From Eurosta solidaginis (lineage: Eukaryota > Arthropoda > Insecta > Diptera > Tephritidae): 64,000 nt of DNA. The notes under the pieces are model-generated. The model saw only the letters and a list, made by a program, of their open reading frames with translations. It had not been told where the DNA came from and searched no databases. The stretch is from the NCBI RefSeq assembly GCF_040869045.1, contig NC_090321.1, positions 33,167,426-33,231,425 on the forward strand. The letters are read 5' to 3'. The position numbers and the translations under genes were made by a program. Positions 50,471 through 63,407 of this stretch are shown here, in pieces; the first letter of the stretch is position 1; every line of letters begins with the position of its first letter.

Positions 50471-52506
50471 CAGTGGCGTAGTAAAATAATTATTAAAATT
50501 TTTTCAAGTGATGATAAGTACTTTTTGTATGGAATAATCTTATTGGGAGGAAATAGTATTGTGTTTATTCAGTGATCCATTTATTGAAAATGTTGTTGTA
50601 ATAATTAATAGTAAAACGCAAAATTACAAATTGATTTTCCTCTGTTTTTGAGCGAATCGGCCAATGACTTCTTCCACTGTGATATCAATATTTCTATTGA
50701 TACTTCATAGGGCAAGTCCATTCAGCCTATCTTCTCCGGTTGAATTCCTTATCCAATTATTCAAACGCCTCAATTTTAAAAAACTTCGTTCACTGCTGGC
50801 AATGGTTACAGCTAAAGTGGCTCCAATCTTCAAAAACTTGAAAACGTGTGGAAAAAAATCTTCATTACAAAGATTGAATTCGTCGATGAATGTCTTTGGG
50901 CGATCTTCTGCTCCAACCCAACGTTGTCTCCGTAGTAGGACTTCTTTTTTCACCATAGATACCGCTGTTCCAGTAAGTGCTGACCACTGATCCATTATTA
51001 TTTCGACAGTTTCAGAAACGTTTTCACCTACTTTTCTGACCAATTTAGCGGGAATGGCATTTTCAATAATGGACAATGTGTTTTTATGCTTGATGAATCT
51101 ATCAGACACTGAAGATATGAAGTGATCGATGAAAGGGAGGAATATTAATTTTCGAAAATATTCTTCTGCTGAGCTGTTTTCGTAGTTTTCTCGATTTTTT
51201 TGACGAGTCACAACCCTAGGAACTTCAATTTTCTCTCCGATAGATTCAGCTAATTCTTTAGCATAATGAAACATTTCTTTGAACTTTGACTTAGCCTTTT
51301 CCCTCATTTCTTTCAACAAAACAGCCAGATCATCAGCCGCTGAAACTGCTGCAGAAAGATCAACACTTTTCCCTTGAAGGTAAGAGGTTAATGGTGAGCC
51401 AAAGAAAAAATTTCGTTAATAACAATCATTACCACAATGAATCCGCCAGTCCTCAAAGTGTGTAGATAACTGAAAGCATTTCCAGAACTTTCAGCGTTTC
51501 CACAATCATTAATTTTTTCTAAAATGAAATAAATGGGAGCAACCATTTCTCTGAAGCAGATCACATCATCTAGTCTATCCGTCCATCTTCTTTCACACAA
51601 TCGCTTCAAACGATTTTTCTTTGTTGGATAATTCACAGTTTCGACGGCATCCTTGAGAATAGCTTCGCGTTTTGCTGAAGGTCTGAAGAAAGAAATTATC
51701 TACTTTATGGACCCAAGACAGTTCCTTATGAGAGAAATGGAGCACGCTTCACCAACCGCCAAATTCAAGGAATGGCTTGCGCAATGTACATAAAGTGTAC
51801 ACGGATACTTCTCCATCACTGCAGTAGCGCAACCATTCCATTCTCCACTCATTGCAGCTGCACCGTCGTATCCTTGAGAAACTAAAAACTCCAGATTGAT
51901 CTTCAGCTTCTTTGAAATGTTTATCAATGACGAAGCAAGTCCTCTACCAGTGCAGTCTTCGATCGGGCTGAACTGGAGAAAATCTTCTCTCAAAATTATA
52001 CCATCTGCAGTTTTTTCAGTATAACGGAAACATAGTGAGTATTGTTCCACGCAACTAATGTCGGTTGTCCCATCTGCGAGTATAGTGCAGCATTCGCTTG
52101 CGTTGATTTTTGCAACAATCTTATCAATAATTATGTGCCCGCAAATTTATTGAGTTCATTCTGAATCTGTGGACTCGTGTAAGATGTGACGCGATTTTTC
52201 AATGTGGCAGTTTGAAGTAAATGTTGCTTCAATGTTTGGTCACCAGCATTCATCCGAAATCTTAATAAAGATCTGAAGTTACCATCATTATGGAGAGGTG
52301 TCTCGAGGGATCTAGGACCAGAGTCACGATGTCCTCTTGAAGCTATTTCTTGCCTGGCGATGAAAATTATTGTTTCGACGATGGAGCGAAATATTTTTCG
52401 ATTCCGTTGAAATTAAAATGTATATCAAATCAATTTTTTACGAAAATACTAATATTTCGGAGAGGGTTTTGGCCCCAAAACCCCCGTCCACGTTACTATG
52501 CCACTG
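50471..52506 (-). mobile_element. hAT transposon (ZMYM1-like), nearly full length, broken
   Basis: Ends CAGTGGCGTAGTAA and inverted CAGTGGCATAGTAA. Flanked by TTATGCAT (50463-50470) and TTATACAT (52507-52514), 7/8 identical. The minus strand encodes, in order: a DUF4371-like catalytic part (52050-51700; CTGRGLASSLINISKKLKIN, then GYDGAAAMSGEWNG and LYVHCASHSLNLAV), a middle part (51636-51388; KRLCERRWTDRLDDVICFR), and the C-terminal part (51319-50705) with ATLAVTIASSERSFLKLRRL, the hAT dimerisation signature. Separate frames and missing starts show decay. Confidence 0.85.
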
Positions 52507-52514
52507 TTATACAT

Positions 52515-54439
52515 ACATAGGTACTTGGTAATTTTCGATTCATTTTTCTATGCAAGTCTCCAAAAAGGTTTGTGAATCATTTCTAAATATAATTTCCTTT
52601 GATAAATTACATTAGCGATCATTGTGCAATATATACATACCTACATGCTAACAAGAAACCCCAATTCCTGAATGTTGGACTACATAAAATTTAATTAATT
52701 ATAAATAATTCACAAGAGTTTCGTGTTCATTGTAAAGTTGTAAGTTTTTTATTTTTATAATGGGTTCCAATATCAAATTTGATTGAAGCATAGAACATAC
52801 GAGGAATGGGAGGTTTTGCGAATCGCCTAACTACATATATGTATAGTACAGCCTACATGTATGTATGTACATATTGAATATATTTTCGATGTGCAACTTT
52901 TACATAAATCAATTAGTCAGTTATCTACTGAACATTAAATGTCATGTAAACATTCTGAGATAGGTAGGGCGCTTTTGAAAAAAAGTCCTGAAATGAGGAA
53001 GTTTTGAAAAATAATTTGAGATAGGACGATTTCGAACTGGCAACCTGCATAGGGTGATACTCCCCTAAGCGTTCGCTATGAACTCACAAAATTAAAAGAA
53101 AAATGGCTGATTGTCGTAGAACTTTATTTTCCGGCCTTGACTTGAACAAAAGAGTTAAGCTTATGCGCGATCTCGCTACACAGGGAGTATGTACCTTTGG
53201 AACTTGGGAAAACTCGTTTTCGTTTAAGCATTCATGGAATCGTTCCCGATAAACCGTTAACTTGGAATATTCGGAAGGCGTTCGTTTGAAACTACCTCAC
53301 GTGGTCCGAATACTCAAAATAAGTATATATATATACGAGCCTAACCCATGCGCATCTTGCGCAACCAATATAAAAGTCTCTTATCAAATATCAAAAGAAA
53401 TCAGCTGTTAAATCATCAATTAAAATACAGTTTGCGCTGCCATCTAGTGTATGATAGCAACTGCCGATAATGCAGTGCAAATATTCGCAATAGTGCCATA
53501 GTACAAATAGATTTCTTTGTGTGCTCACAATCGTTTATTTTTAACAAATTATTTTAATAAAATATAGCTAAACACAAGCCCTTTGCTCAGCCCCACGAGA
53601 GCAGATAACTTAAGGTTAAGGCGTGGCACATTTTCATTGAAAATACCCAGGATCGGGTTTTTTGTTATTTTCGAGAGCGATGCCAGACAAAACCTTATTA
53701 AAAATTGTTAACACGCTATTTTTCTTCTAATATTTATTTATAACAATTAATAAATGAATGGCAACAATTTTTGGAAACGTGATACCTCTTATTTGATCAT
53801 GCATTGGCTACCGTTTCTGGAGCCATAACTCGAAGACCGATTGACGTAACTAAAACATTTTTAAATGGGTGTGGCAACCTCTTTTGACCAATGAAGAAGA
53901 ACTGACCTACTTTGAAGAAACTCTTTACACTTATTTCCTGTACAAAAAGGAATACTTCTTATAAAATACTCAAAATCATTAAATAAACATCCCTCTTTCG
54001 ATAATACCTAGGGTCAAAAAATTGTACTAAAAGAACTGTACGATAGATCTCTAGATGAGTATATGATGTTCTTTTACATCCGAACTTACACAACCTTTCT
54101 TATTCTTCTTCCATGTTTGTTAAAACTGTGTTATTTTTCTCCATTAATTTAAAAAAAAACCACTCATTTCCATCAGGTTAATTCTTAACAGCATTTATTT
54201 CTCTTTTCGATCCAACTTTCTCACTTCACACATATTAACCATCGTCCAGTTACTTTTCTAGCTCCGTATCCCGCTCAGTTCTCACTAGAATGATATGCAT
54301 CATTGTGAGACGGGAGAAACAGATAATGATAGGCAGATGTCGCCGTTGTGTTTCATTTAAAACTTGAGGATAAAGGCCAAGCAGCTACATCTATTTTTGA
54401 AAAGGTAGGTTTATTAAAGGCAGCGTTGCCAAACAAAAG
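52515..54439. other. No gene recognised
   Basis: Mostly AT-rich spacer. 53030-53090 (minus) has a tRNA-like GCCAGTTCGAAATC box, and 53600-54100 shares GGCGTGGCAC/ATAACTCGAAGA phrases with repeat R. Otherwise nothing. Confidence 0.35.
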
Positions 54440-55060
54440 ACAAGAATTAATAAATTGATGGGTTTGATGGTGAATGAGGACAAACTGAATTACCTGCTGT
54501 CATCGAGCAAAGAGTCAGCGCATTTGCGCCGTGGAAACCACGCTACTGTTGGCAGCCATAATTTCGAAATAGTAAAAGGCTGCGTTTATTTGGGAACCAG
54601 CATTATTGCAAGCAAGCAACGCTTTGAAATCCAGTGAAGAATCACTCTTTACAATAAATGCTTTTTGGACAAGGTACGAAATTGAAAAGTAAAGTCCTCT
54701 CTCTGCAAACGAAACTCATGCTCTACAAGTCGCTTATCGTACCCGTCCTGCTATATGGTGCAGAAGCATGAATCATTACAACATCAGATGAAGCGGCTTT
54801 GGGAGTGTTCGAGAGAAAAGTTCTTCGAAAGATTTACGAACCTCTAAGCGTTGGTGATGGCGAGTACCGAACAAGAAAATATTTTTAACGGAACCCGCCT
54901 ACGAAAGCAGAGGAAGAGAGCGGCCCCCACTCCGCTGGAGGTACCAGATGGAAAATGATTAAAATACCCTTGTTGTGACCAATTGCCGCCAGTTGGCGGA
55001 GCGTAGAAGCGATTGGCGCTCCTTGTTGGACGGATATAACCCTATATACGGTTAAGCGCC
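54440..55060 (+). mobile_element. RTE-type LINE 3' coding remnant
   Basis: Broken frames read GLMVNEDKLNYLLSSSKESA, FEIVKGCVYLGTSI, LMLYKSLIVPVLLYGAEA and SDEAALGVFERKVLRKIY, then after a deletion NPPTKAEEESGPHSAGGT and ending in a WRxxxxA-like SWRSVEAIGAPCW. This is the post-palm and C-terminal part of an RTE-clade element. Confidence 0.75.
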
Positions 55061-57088
55061 AATTAAGTACAAATAGAGGGCTGTAGTACAGTTCATTTAG
55101 TTTCAGTTTCTTGACATTAAGTCTTGTCTAAAGGGGGGTGTTTATTAAATGTATTTTGGCCGATTTCATTAGAAATATTCTTATTTATTAAAAATAAGGA
55201 TATAGACTTTCTTAACAATAGTTCGATTGATATAAAGATGGTTTTCGCAAAGATAATGCCTTTTACATTGATCTATGATCCTTTATTAAAAAAATTTTTC
55301 ATAAAATAGGCGTGTTCCTTTACCAATGTGGGAGAAATATGTGTAGCGAATTTTGACTTGATACGTCAATTGGCTTCATAAAAAAAACATTGGAAAAGGC
55401 TTGATTGAAAAATGAGAAGTGCCATGCCCATTTCCAAAAATTGTTTTCCTATTTCATTTTCTTGTTATAAATTAACTTTAAGTAAACAGCATATTTACAA
55501 ATTTCTATAAGATTTTGTCGGGCATTTTTCCCGAAAATTAAAAAAAAATGGGTTTTTGCATTTTCAATGGGAATGTGCCACGCCTTAAGCTGGTGTAATC
55601 TGTCCAGTAGTTGTGATATTTATTACTTACATGCAAAGGAATAAATTTTGGGGGCGGTACAGTCTTTTTGTGGAAAGCAAATTTTTAAGACCACTCTAAT
55701 GTACACATGTAGTACGTTATATGCTGAAATGCGTTTGCTTTTGTTTAAAGTTGTAGGTATGTACATCTGATTTGCTATGATCATCGAATGATCGAAGAAA
55801 TGAATTATGAAATAAATGAATTTGTAATGAAGCTACATATATACTATATGGGCATATAAAATGTACAATCTTGCCAATAAATATGCAGCCAGTAGAAAAA
55901 AGTAGAGGAAGAAGCACTTACGGAAGCTGTTCTTCAGTAGCTATAGTATACAACTTTTTGGTATAAAACGAACCAATTTAAGAGGCCTTGAGATTTTGTT
56001 GTAGGAGGCTTAACTTATGCATCGATTGCCTTTTCGCTTCCGAAGGAACAGCTCATTTACTCCAAACATGATCTACCAACGCACGATTTTTAATTTTTTA
56101 TAACTTGTTCGTTCTATGTTTTAGTTACTTTAGTACTTAAATTGTTTAGTTTGCATAAGTGCTCTTATACTCAAATAAATTGAGATAATTTCGATTTAAA
56201 TTGAGTGGTGTTCGTACAACTCAATTTAGCTTACACAATAGTAATTTGATAGCCTGTTGGCTCATCTCTACAGAAACAACATACCTTTGTTCAGACTGTC
56301 AAAATGTGCGTGTTGGTATTAGGCGAATGGAATGGAATGAAAACATAAAACTTTGAAATTTTTGTGTATTGTAAGAAAATGTGTTCAATGTTTTGGTTTC
56401 ATTTTGTGTTTGCCATCATCTTTTGACAATCCCTACTCCAGTGAAAGGAAAATAATCAAATCGGCTGATGAGATGAGCCAACCACATAGTTCAGCCATGC
56501 GTAACTGACGTTTAAATCTACTCAATAAACACACTTTACAAAGTTGCATTTGCAGTTTGAAACAATTTATTACGCAATTTTTTTAAATTGGTATTTATTA
56601 TTACAATTTATTATATGATAGAGTGCGTAATAAATTGCCAATTTGGTGTGTGTTTGTACATAGTATTATTAGTGTCTTTGTCTATTCAGCCACGTTACAA
56701 ATTATAATTGCCTTTTTTTACGTTTGTTTAACTAGTTTTGCCTATAGTCATTTCTTTTCATTACACAAACATGTATTGGCCGTTCATTTCGGCATTTGCT
56801 TTAAAATTAAAGGGTGTTGTAAAACTAGCCACATTTGCTTCAAATCCGTATACTTGATATTTTGATGCATACTCAGCTTGTTCCTTGATCTTCATTATGG
56901 TATATCAAATTAATTAATCAAGTTATGAGATATGGAACTTTATGAATTGAGTCCGTGCATAAAGTTTAATTGAAGAAAATGTTTTCATAATGTATATATT
57001 ATTAATAATCTATTTTAACTAAATATATAACCTCAAACAACATGTGGATTAATACGTGACTTAATTTAAAAAAAATATATAAGCATAT
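55061..57088. other. No gene recognised
   Basis: AT-rich. 55370-55600 contains a weakly matching piece of repeat R (AAGTGCCATGCCCATTT, ATGTGCCACGCCTTAAG). No exon seen. Confidence 0.35.
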
Positions 57089-57232
57089 ATGTGACCCGTT
57101 CTAAGAAAAGGTGGCTTATGACTCAAAAAAAAAAAAAAACAGCTGTCTCGCAAAAAAAAAACAGCTGTTAATAGCTGTTTCTCGCAATTATTTTTTGAGT
57201 CATAAGCCACCTTTTCAAAGACCGGGTCACAT
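57089..57232. mobile_element. Short palindromic MITE
   Basis: GTGACCCGTTCTAAGAAAAG and GGTGGCTTATGACTCAAAA are mirrored at the right (TTTTGAGTCATAAGCCACC, GACCGGGTCAC). The arms are about 45 bp around an AACAGCTGT-rich centre. TAT/ATAT words flank both ends. Confidence 0.7.
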
Positions 57233-57499
57233 ATATGGAAGGTATTTTCCGACGTTTACTTTTCCCACAACTAAGCTACGTATTTCCCTGTAAACATTCA
57301 GTTCGTAATTCATCAGACGTTATCTTGTTTGTTTTAGACTTTAATAAGTTTAGATCAATGATAAACTTATTAACTGCACCTCTTAAGGAAATATTTGTCT
57401 AGAAATTGCATGTATTTCCGAAAAAAGTTACAGCAAAATAAATAGAGTGTCAGTTGAAAACAATTTAAACTAAATCCTTAATATAGTGCTATTAAATAC

Positions 57500-57880
57500 A
57501 GGGCGGAAATACTACATGCTCCCGCGCTTGAGCTTCGAAAGAGTTGCTCAAATCTCTAAAGAGACAAGACTGAGTCACAATGGGCATACTTACTGAACAC
57601 TGCCTTCTAACGGCACATGCTTATAAGTTAAGCCTCGTTAGTAACAGCAGATGTAGAAAGTGCTAGCTACAGGAAGAAACGGTTGAGCATGTTCTGCGTT
57701 CGTGTCCTGCGCTCGCGAGGTCAGTTATTAGCGGCGGCAGAGTTGCCAGATCTCGAGACAGAATTAAGCTAGGCCCTAGGAAACTTAGTATTTGCCAAGC
57801 GGACGGAGTTTTTCGTAACATAAGTTCTGATCCCTGTTGGGGTCTTCCGTTTGGTCGAAAAAACAAATTCTGGTAACATT
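57500..57880 (+). mobile_element. LINE C-terminal fragment
   Basis: Encodes LTEHCLLTAHAYKLSLVSNS, then CRKCLLQEETVEHVLRSCPA, the C-terminal Cys/His knuckle typical of R1/I/Jockey-type reverse transcriptase ORFs, and RDRIKLGPRKLSI. It starts with words shared with 35610-35660 (GAGCTTCGAAAGAG), so both may come from one family. Confidence 0.65.
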
Positions 57881-57936
57881 ATGGACACATTCAGTCTATG
57901 TGAGGTATTTATTCACGGTCAGTTCAAACTAACCTA

Positions 57937-59385
57937 AATAAATAAATAAATGTAAGGCGCGATAACCTCTGAAGAAATTTTAGGCCGAGCTTCTCTTCCA
58001 ATTGTTGTCGTGCTCGTTTTAATTTTTCCTACAAATTGGCGGGTCGGGACCTACTTGTTTTATGTCGACTCCGAACGGCATCTGCTAGGCAGATGACTTT
58101 TCACTGAGAGCTTTTCGTGGCTGAAATACACTCGAAGTGCTTGCCAAAAACTACTGTGGGGCGACCTCGCCTAGAAAAGTTTTATTCTAATTGAAAAAAC
58201 TTGTTTCTAAAATTTTGATGTTGCTTTGCCCAGGGCGCATGCCCGACGAGAGGGGGGAGTGGGGACATTTACCCCGAGCCCGGGCTTTGGAGAGGCCCGG
58301 GAATCTAAAAATGCTGTCCAAGCTTTTTTCTCACAGAAAATAAATAAATTATAAGTTGAGGCAGTTAAGCCTTTTGCAAATCGTAGCCAAGGATTGAAAC
58401 AGGCACTAAACGAGTTACTTGGGCTAAATTTGACAGCGGAAACATATGGTGATGTTAATGGCGTTATTCAATACATCAGCAAGTTTGAATGTATTTTGTT
58501 TTCCTCCAGACCTCAAGATTTTGACAGTTATTAATGAAAGAAACATTATTCTGCAAGCCAGGGATACTACGATCGATATCGAAGTTATAAACTTAGAAAG
58601 TTTGATCTCTGATTTAAATCTGATCAGAAATCAATAGGAATACATTTTATACGAATGCAAAACAGACGCCACTGGATTGGGAATCTCACCAAAGTCTCCT
58701 GACGTTCGAAAAAGGAATAGTAAAATACATTTTTATGAATGTGAAGAGAACGAGACAATCAACACCATCACGAGACTGATTCCAAAAACAACACCTTTTT
58801 GGTGATAGTATATTTGGTTATTGCAGGTATTACCGAACGATTTGCTGTCATGAAAAATTTGAAGAACACTTTTTCTTTTTTGTGGGAATTTGGATACAAG
58901 ACGTTTTCGAGAGTTTGGGAGATGAAATGATCCACTTGAAGCACATTTACTCAGCAAATTTTAACGAAAATCTGTCACCATTTGAATTTTTGAATGCTAT
59001 CTGTGCTCTAAATCTAGCTACAATTTTTCCTAACATTGGTGTTGCTCTACGTATTTTTTGCACGATACCTGTTACGGTAGCTAGTACTGAACGCTCCTTC
59101 AGTGTTCTTGGAAAGATAAAGAACTTCCATTGATAGTGTTCAACTCAAGAACGCCTTACAGGACTTAGCATGCTCTGTATTGAAGCACCAACAGCGAGGC
59201 AGCATATAAATATGTAAAACACGGTAATTTTGATTTTGAGAATTTGTTCATTTTAGTTTAGAGGCCTGTATTTTTTTGCCCCCGACCCCGGGTTTTCTCT
59301 CGGCGGCCCTGCCAGGGCGTGAGCACAGGATCTTCTGTGTGGTAGGCGGAGCACGCTACCATCACACCACGGCGGCCGCCGTTAG
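57937..59385 (-). mobile_element. tRNA-derived SINE, copy 3, split by a hAT
   Basis: The left part (57937-58237) and right part (59312-59385) are one minus-strand SINE of the family at 4793-5154: tail AAATAAATAAATGTAAGG at left, A-box TGGTAGCGTGC at about 59349-59359. The hAT insert lies next to the B-box. Confidence 0.8.
58238..59311 (+). mobile_element. hAT element (ZMYM1-like) nested in a SINE, perfect TSD
   Basis: Flanked by a perfect 8 bp duplication CCAGGGCG (58230-58237, 59312-59319). TIRs are CATGCCCGACGAGAG and inverted CAGGGCCGCCGAGAG, 12 of 15 the same. Contains transposase remnants: a middle piece (58446-58637) and the C-terminal part around 58882-59133 with SANFNENLSPFEFLNAICAL and CTIPVTVASTERSFSVLGKI, the hAT dimerisation signature. 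1074 bp, internally deleted. Confidence 0.88.
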
Positions 59386-62300
59386 CTCAGTTAATGAGAG
59401 CACTAAACTGTAAAGTTGAGCGCCTCGACTAGAAATCCACGGCAGTGACAGTTGCACAATTTGATTCTTTTTATACAAATTATATATATATATTTTTAAG
59501 AAAATTATTCCTATGACCAAGGAAGAAAGAGTTTTAAGTTTTAAAAAAATTGCTTGCCAAGATGTAGAGAAGAATTTCTATGGCGCAAATATGTATACTA
59601 CGTCAAATCGTTTGAACTTGATTTGTAATAGCAAGTCGGCTATTTGAGAAAAGTAAACGTAATTAATTTCTTGATATTAGAGAAAAATTTGCAAAGTTTA
59701 CAAACGGCGATGATTACCAGGACATGTTTCTGAATTTCATTTCTTCATCAGCTAGCTTCCCGGCCATAATACCATGGCCAACCAATTCATGAGTAAGGTG
59801 ACTTTACTCGAAAGGGAGCAGAGTGGATGCGGCGTATCACCTGCGGGACCCTAAGCATGGTCCTTATAAAAAGTGCCACCGCGGGAGCAGGAAAAGCCAG
59901 TTGTGATCTGAATATATTGCGTTATATTCGGTCTCATCTTCCTGCCTTGGGATGGCCCCCTTGTGGGAGCATCGCGGTGGCTGTCGTTTCAAAACAGACA
60001 CGCTCTGAGTAGACTAGTTTTCCCTTGGGGGCCAAGAACCCAATTTCATTGAAAAGCTGGCCCTAAGGGGCAGATGAAAGAGTTGGTCACATCCCATAAT
60101 TGGGACAATCGGAAGCATAAAACGAAGCGTAATGGAGAAACGTATGTCTATCGTCAGCTGAAAACAATTGATAATTGTACGAGTGGGCGGGTGCTCATCT
60201 TGTCTTTTGAGATGCTTGAAGCTGCCTTAGACTGCGTTGCGAATGGGAGGCGTTCGTAGAATGAATGGCCACATCCAAAACCGTGGCAAGATTTGACGGT
60301 GTCAGATGACAGCAGTGGGCGGACTGCTTTTGCGAAGATATTGCTGAGGCGGCAAGGCCTTCGAACACAGGTCTATGGTTGAAAAGGTTGACCATAGCCC
60401 TAAATTGTGGATAAACGGAGCGCAATTGGAGTGAAATAAAAAGGAGTTTATACAACAGCGAGTTGAGTTGTATACCACAGTACCAAATAATGGTGAATAT
60501 GTGGGCACGTATGTATAAGTAACAAATAATGCAGATATAAGTTGCAGATAAAACTGAATGGAACGTTTGTCTGTATTCAGTTGCAACATGATCCTAAACG
60601 CACAAGTACCTGAGACTGACGAGATGTATCTTGTTGTGCAAGTGGTTTAGCACCATGTTTAACGAAGATGTATTTTGCGAGTGTTTTTGTCTAAGTACTT
60701 GTGAGTATCACTGTCTCTTTCCAAGGACAGATAGTTTTATTCACAAGGAATTATATGACGCCCTCATTCTATGGAACATTTAAGTAGTTATTCATGCTGG
60801 AAAGACACTTGCACTGATAGATGACATCGGTAGTTGGTTCATAACAGGATGGTGCATAGCGTTGGAGGGAAGTGCCGCCTTAAGCAATATCGAAGCAAAA
60901 CCAGTTCGTTGTCAACAATATTTCATACGTCTAATCAGATGTTGAGATAACAAAAATCAATGAAAGAGGGATACAGAGACAAGCACGGAACTCGCGGTGG
61001 AGTTGCCGTCGTGCAACCGGCTGCCATTAATCCGAAATGGAATGGCGGTGTTGGATAGTCCCCCCGGCCATACCAAGGCTGGTTGACTTGAACACCTAAT
61101 TCAGCCGATTGGTACCAACTTGTTGGGCCGCCGATCAACGGATATTGATCAGTGTTTAAGTTACACCGTGGTGTTGGGTCTTCAGAGACAGGTACCTACG
61201 TAACTTTAATACTCGCATTCATACTTTATACTAGTGTAAAGGCATATGAATCACTCAGCCATATGAATGCTCCGCTGCTCGCTTTGCAATTGGTCTCTAA
61301 GTATTGCCTTTTTGTTGCTATTCCTTTTATTCAACATTTAGGTACATACTAATTCTATATGCTATTTAATCCTAATTGTGTGCAATATTTTAGGCGCGCT
61401 CTAAGAGTTTAGTAACATTGGATTTTTACAGTATTGCTTTTATTAGCAGTACTTGCGCTGTTCACTTTTAAATTTTTCTCTAATATCAATAACAAAAACA
61501 ATTGTATAAAGCAATATGAGCACGTCTCGCTAATTAAATACACGTAATTAATTTAGTATAAAAACCTAGTTTCTTGAAATTCACTTACCCATACAACGGC
61601 CAAAGCCTGGATAAATTAAATTCTTTGTTTCTTCAGATTGTTGTTTATGTTTATCGCTTTCACCGTTAAAACGCAACAATTTTATTATTATTATTTCTTT
61701 GAATTTAGGTACACAAAAGAAAATTTATTAAACTTTTTTTGTTTAACGCGCTTTACGCACGTTCACCAAAACGCTATCAACAATTGTTTGCTAACGACTG
61801 ATCGATGCGTAGTTTTTGCAGTCTATATATAATAGCTGGAGCTATACGTAAAAGTCAACAATTTATTATGTATTTTTGTTTCACTGGAAAGCGCTCTCAT
61901 CAACTTTTCGGTTTAATTTTATTCTGAAAACAGGTAGTGAGTCACTTAGTTGCTTTGTTGCTGCTTTTCCAGCGTTGAAGTTGTGTTAGTTTGTGTTGCT
62001 TTGTTTTACCACAACATAATAGCACGTGATTCTTTGATACACGTTTTGAATTCTTTTTCACTGGTATTACACTTGTTGTGCCTCTTTGGGATATGTTTTG
62101 AAAACACTTATACAACGTATATGAATAATTACGGTAAGGCACAGTTAAAACGAACTTAATAACCCAAATTCAACCAAGAATATTTTTGAAAATGAAACGG
62201 AAACGAAAACAAAACAACACCTTTTTGTTTGTGGTGTTGTTCCTCTAATTATTGTTGTTGTTGAAAAAATTGGTATTTTAATTGATGCCCAAATTTTTTC

Positions 62301-63024
62301 GCTTTTTTGCCTGTTTAAATCAGGTCAGAGTTTGTGGGTATTGGCGAATTAATCGACATCGGAAAACGGTTTCCTTTGCACCGTTCAGCACAGAAAATTT
62401 AAATAATGATCCACAAATGGATTCAGTTTGGCAAATGTCTAATAATGTCGTTTTTCTTTGTATTTTGTTTTTGCTTTTGCTGTGTCTCTGTTCAGCGTAG
62501 TTTCCCACTTGGTTGTAGCACAATCCAAAGTGATCTCTATTAATTCCTTTTTGTTCTGGAAGTTATCCGTACGAAAGTCAGAACTAGACTGAATTGTTGG
62601 CAAGTTTGTTAAGCACTTTAAATTACGTTGAGAGTACGACGATCTATGTCACGAATTGTGCCAGCTCATATATATATATAGATTCAATGATCGTTGATTC
62701 GAGCTATGCCAGACGTATTGCTGTATAGACGTTTGTATATTTGTTTGTTGGTAAAGTATATGCATACGGTTAATGGCACGTTGAGGTTGAGACTTTGCTT
62801 GTGTATTTATTTTATGATTATTCTTTTTTTTGATAGCGATTGTTGCTTTAAGTCTTATTTTTTGTTATTTTTGCAACCACTACATATATATGTACCTATA
62901 CGAATTGTTTACTAGTTTTGTGTGAATATTTATGGGAGCGATAACAATTGTTTGCTTGTTTGTTAATTTTTATTATACGAGGGTTGCATTTTATATTTGC
63001 GCCTTGACAACACTACATGTGATT
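59386..63024. other. No gene recognised
   Basis: Long stretch without a feature I can support. Short open frames (59827-60012, 60074-60259, 61152-61352, 61638-61832, 62282-62500 and others) show no family features. 59820-60260 is relatively GC-rich and protein-like but frame-broken, so it may be a decayed element. A GTAAGTG donor-like word on the minus strand near 61590 could belong to an undetected gene. Confidence 0.35.
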
Positions 63025-63038
63025 AGCTGTAATTAGAT

Positions 63039-63380
63039 GTCCCAGCGGGTAAAGGGGTTAGAATATACCCGCGGTAGGTATGGCTGTCATAAGGGGCGAC
63101 TAAAATACCAGATTCAAGGGGTTGTGTAGGGCAACCTTTTCAGGTTGCCAGCGCAATATACAGCTTCTCCTCATGGAACTTGGGGGGTGGAGAGGGAAGG
63201 ATGGCCTGAAGGTTTAATGTGGCCATACAAATCGTTGCCGAGATGGTCGGGCTAGTACCTTAATGGTGCTGTGTTACCGGAGCGTTCCGGATCTGTATCC
63301 GGCAAAGGACCATAATCACATCGATAACACTCCCCAAAGCCTTCCGGGAATAACCTTATCGCTACAACAACAACAACGAC
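63039..63380 (+). mobile_element. CAA-tailed SINE-like element with TSD
   Basis: Nearly complete copy from CCAGCGGGTAAAGG to the CAA run. Flanked by AGCTGTAATTAGAT (63025-63038) and AGCTGTAATCAGAT (63381-63394), 13 of 14 identical, so this is a genuine retroposed insertion with these limits. It lacks a central piece present in 24434-24843 and has no coding capacity. Confidence 0.8.
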
Positions 63381-63407
63381 AGCTGTAATCAGATACTTGT
63401 ATCGTAT

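Noticed and set aside
53030..53095. tRNA gene or SINE head on the minus strand (GCCAGTTCGAAATC)
   Set aside because: B-box-like word and a CCCTA/TAGGG stem only; no acceptor stem found.
59385..59450. tRNA gene (GTTAGCTCAGTTAATGAGAGC D-arm-like word, plus strand)
   Set aside because: The anticodon and T arms do not fold with a normal loop and the T loop lacks TTCGA; at best a tRNA-derived relic.
61580..61620. Exon with a GTAAGTG donor on the minus strand
   Set aside because: No open frame or partner exon could be tied to it.
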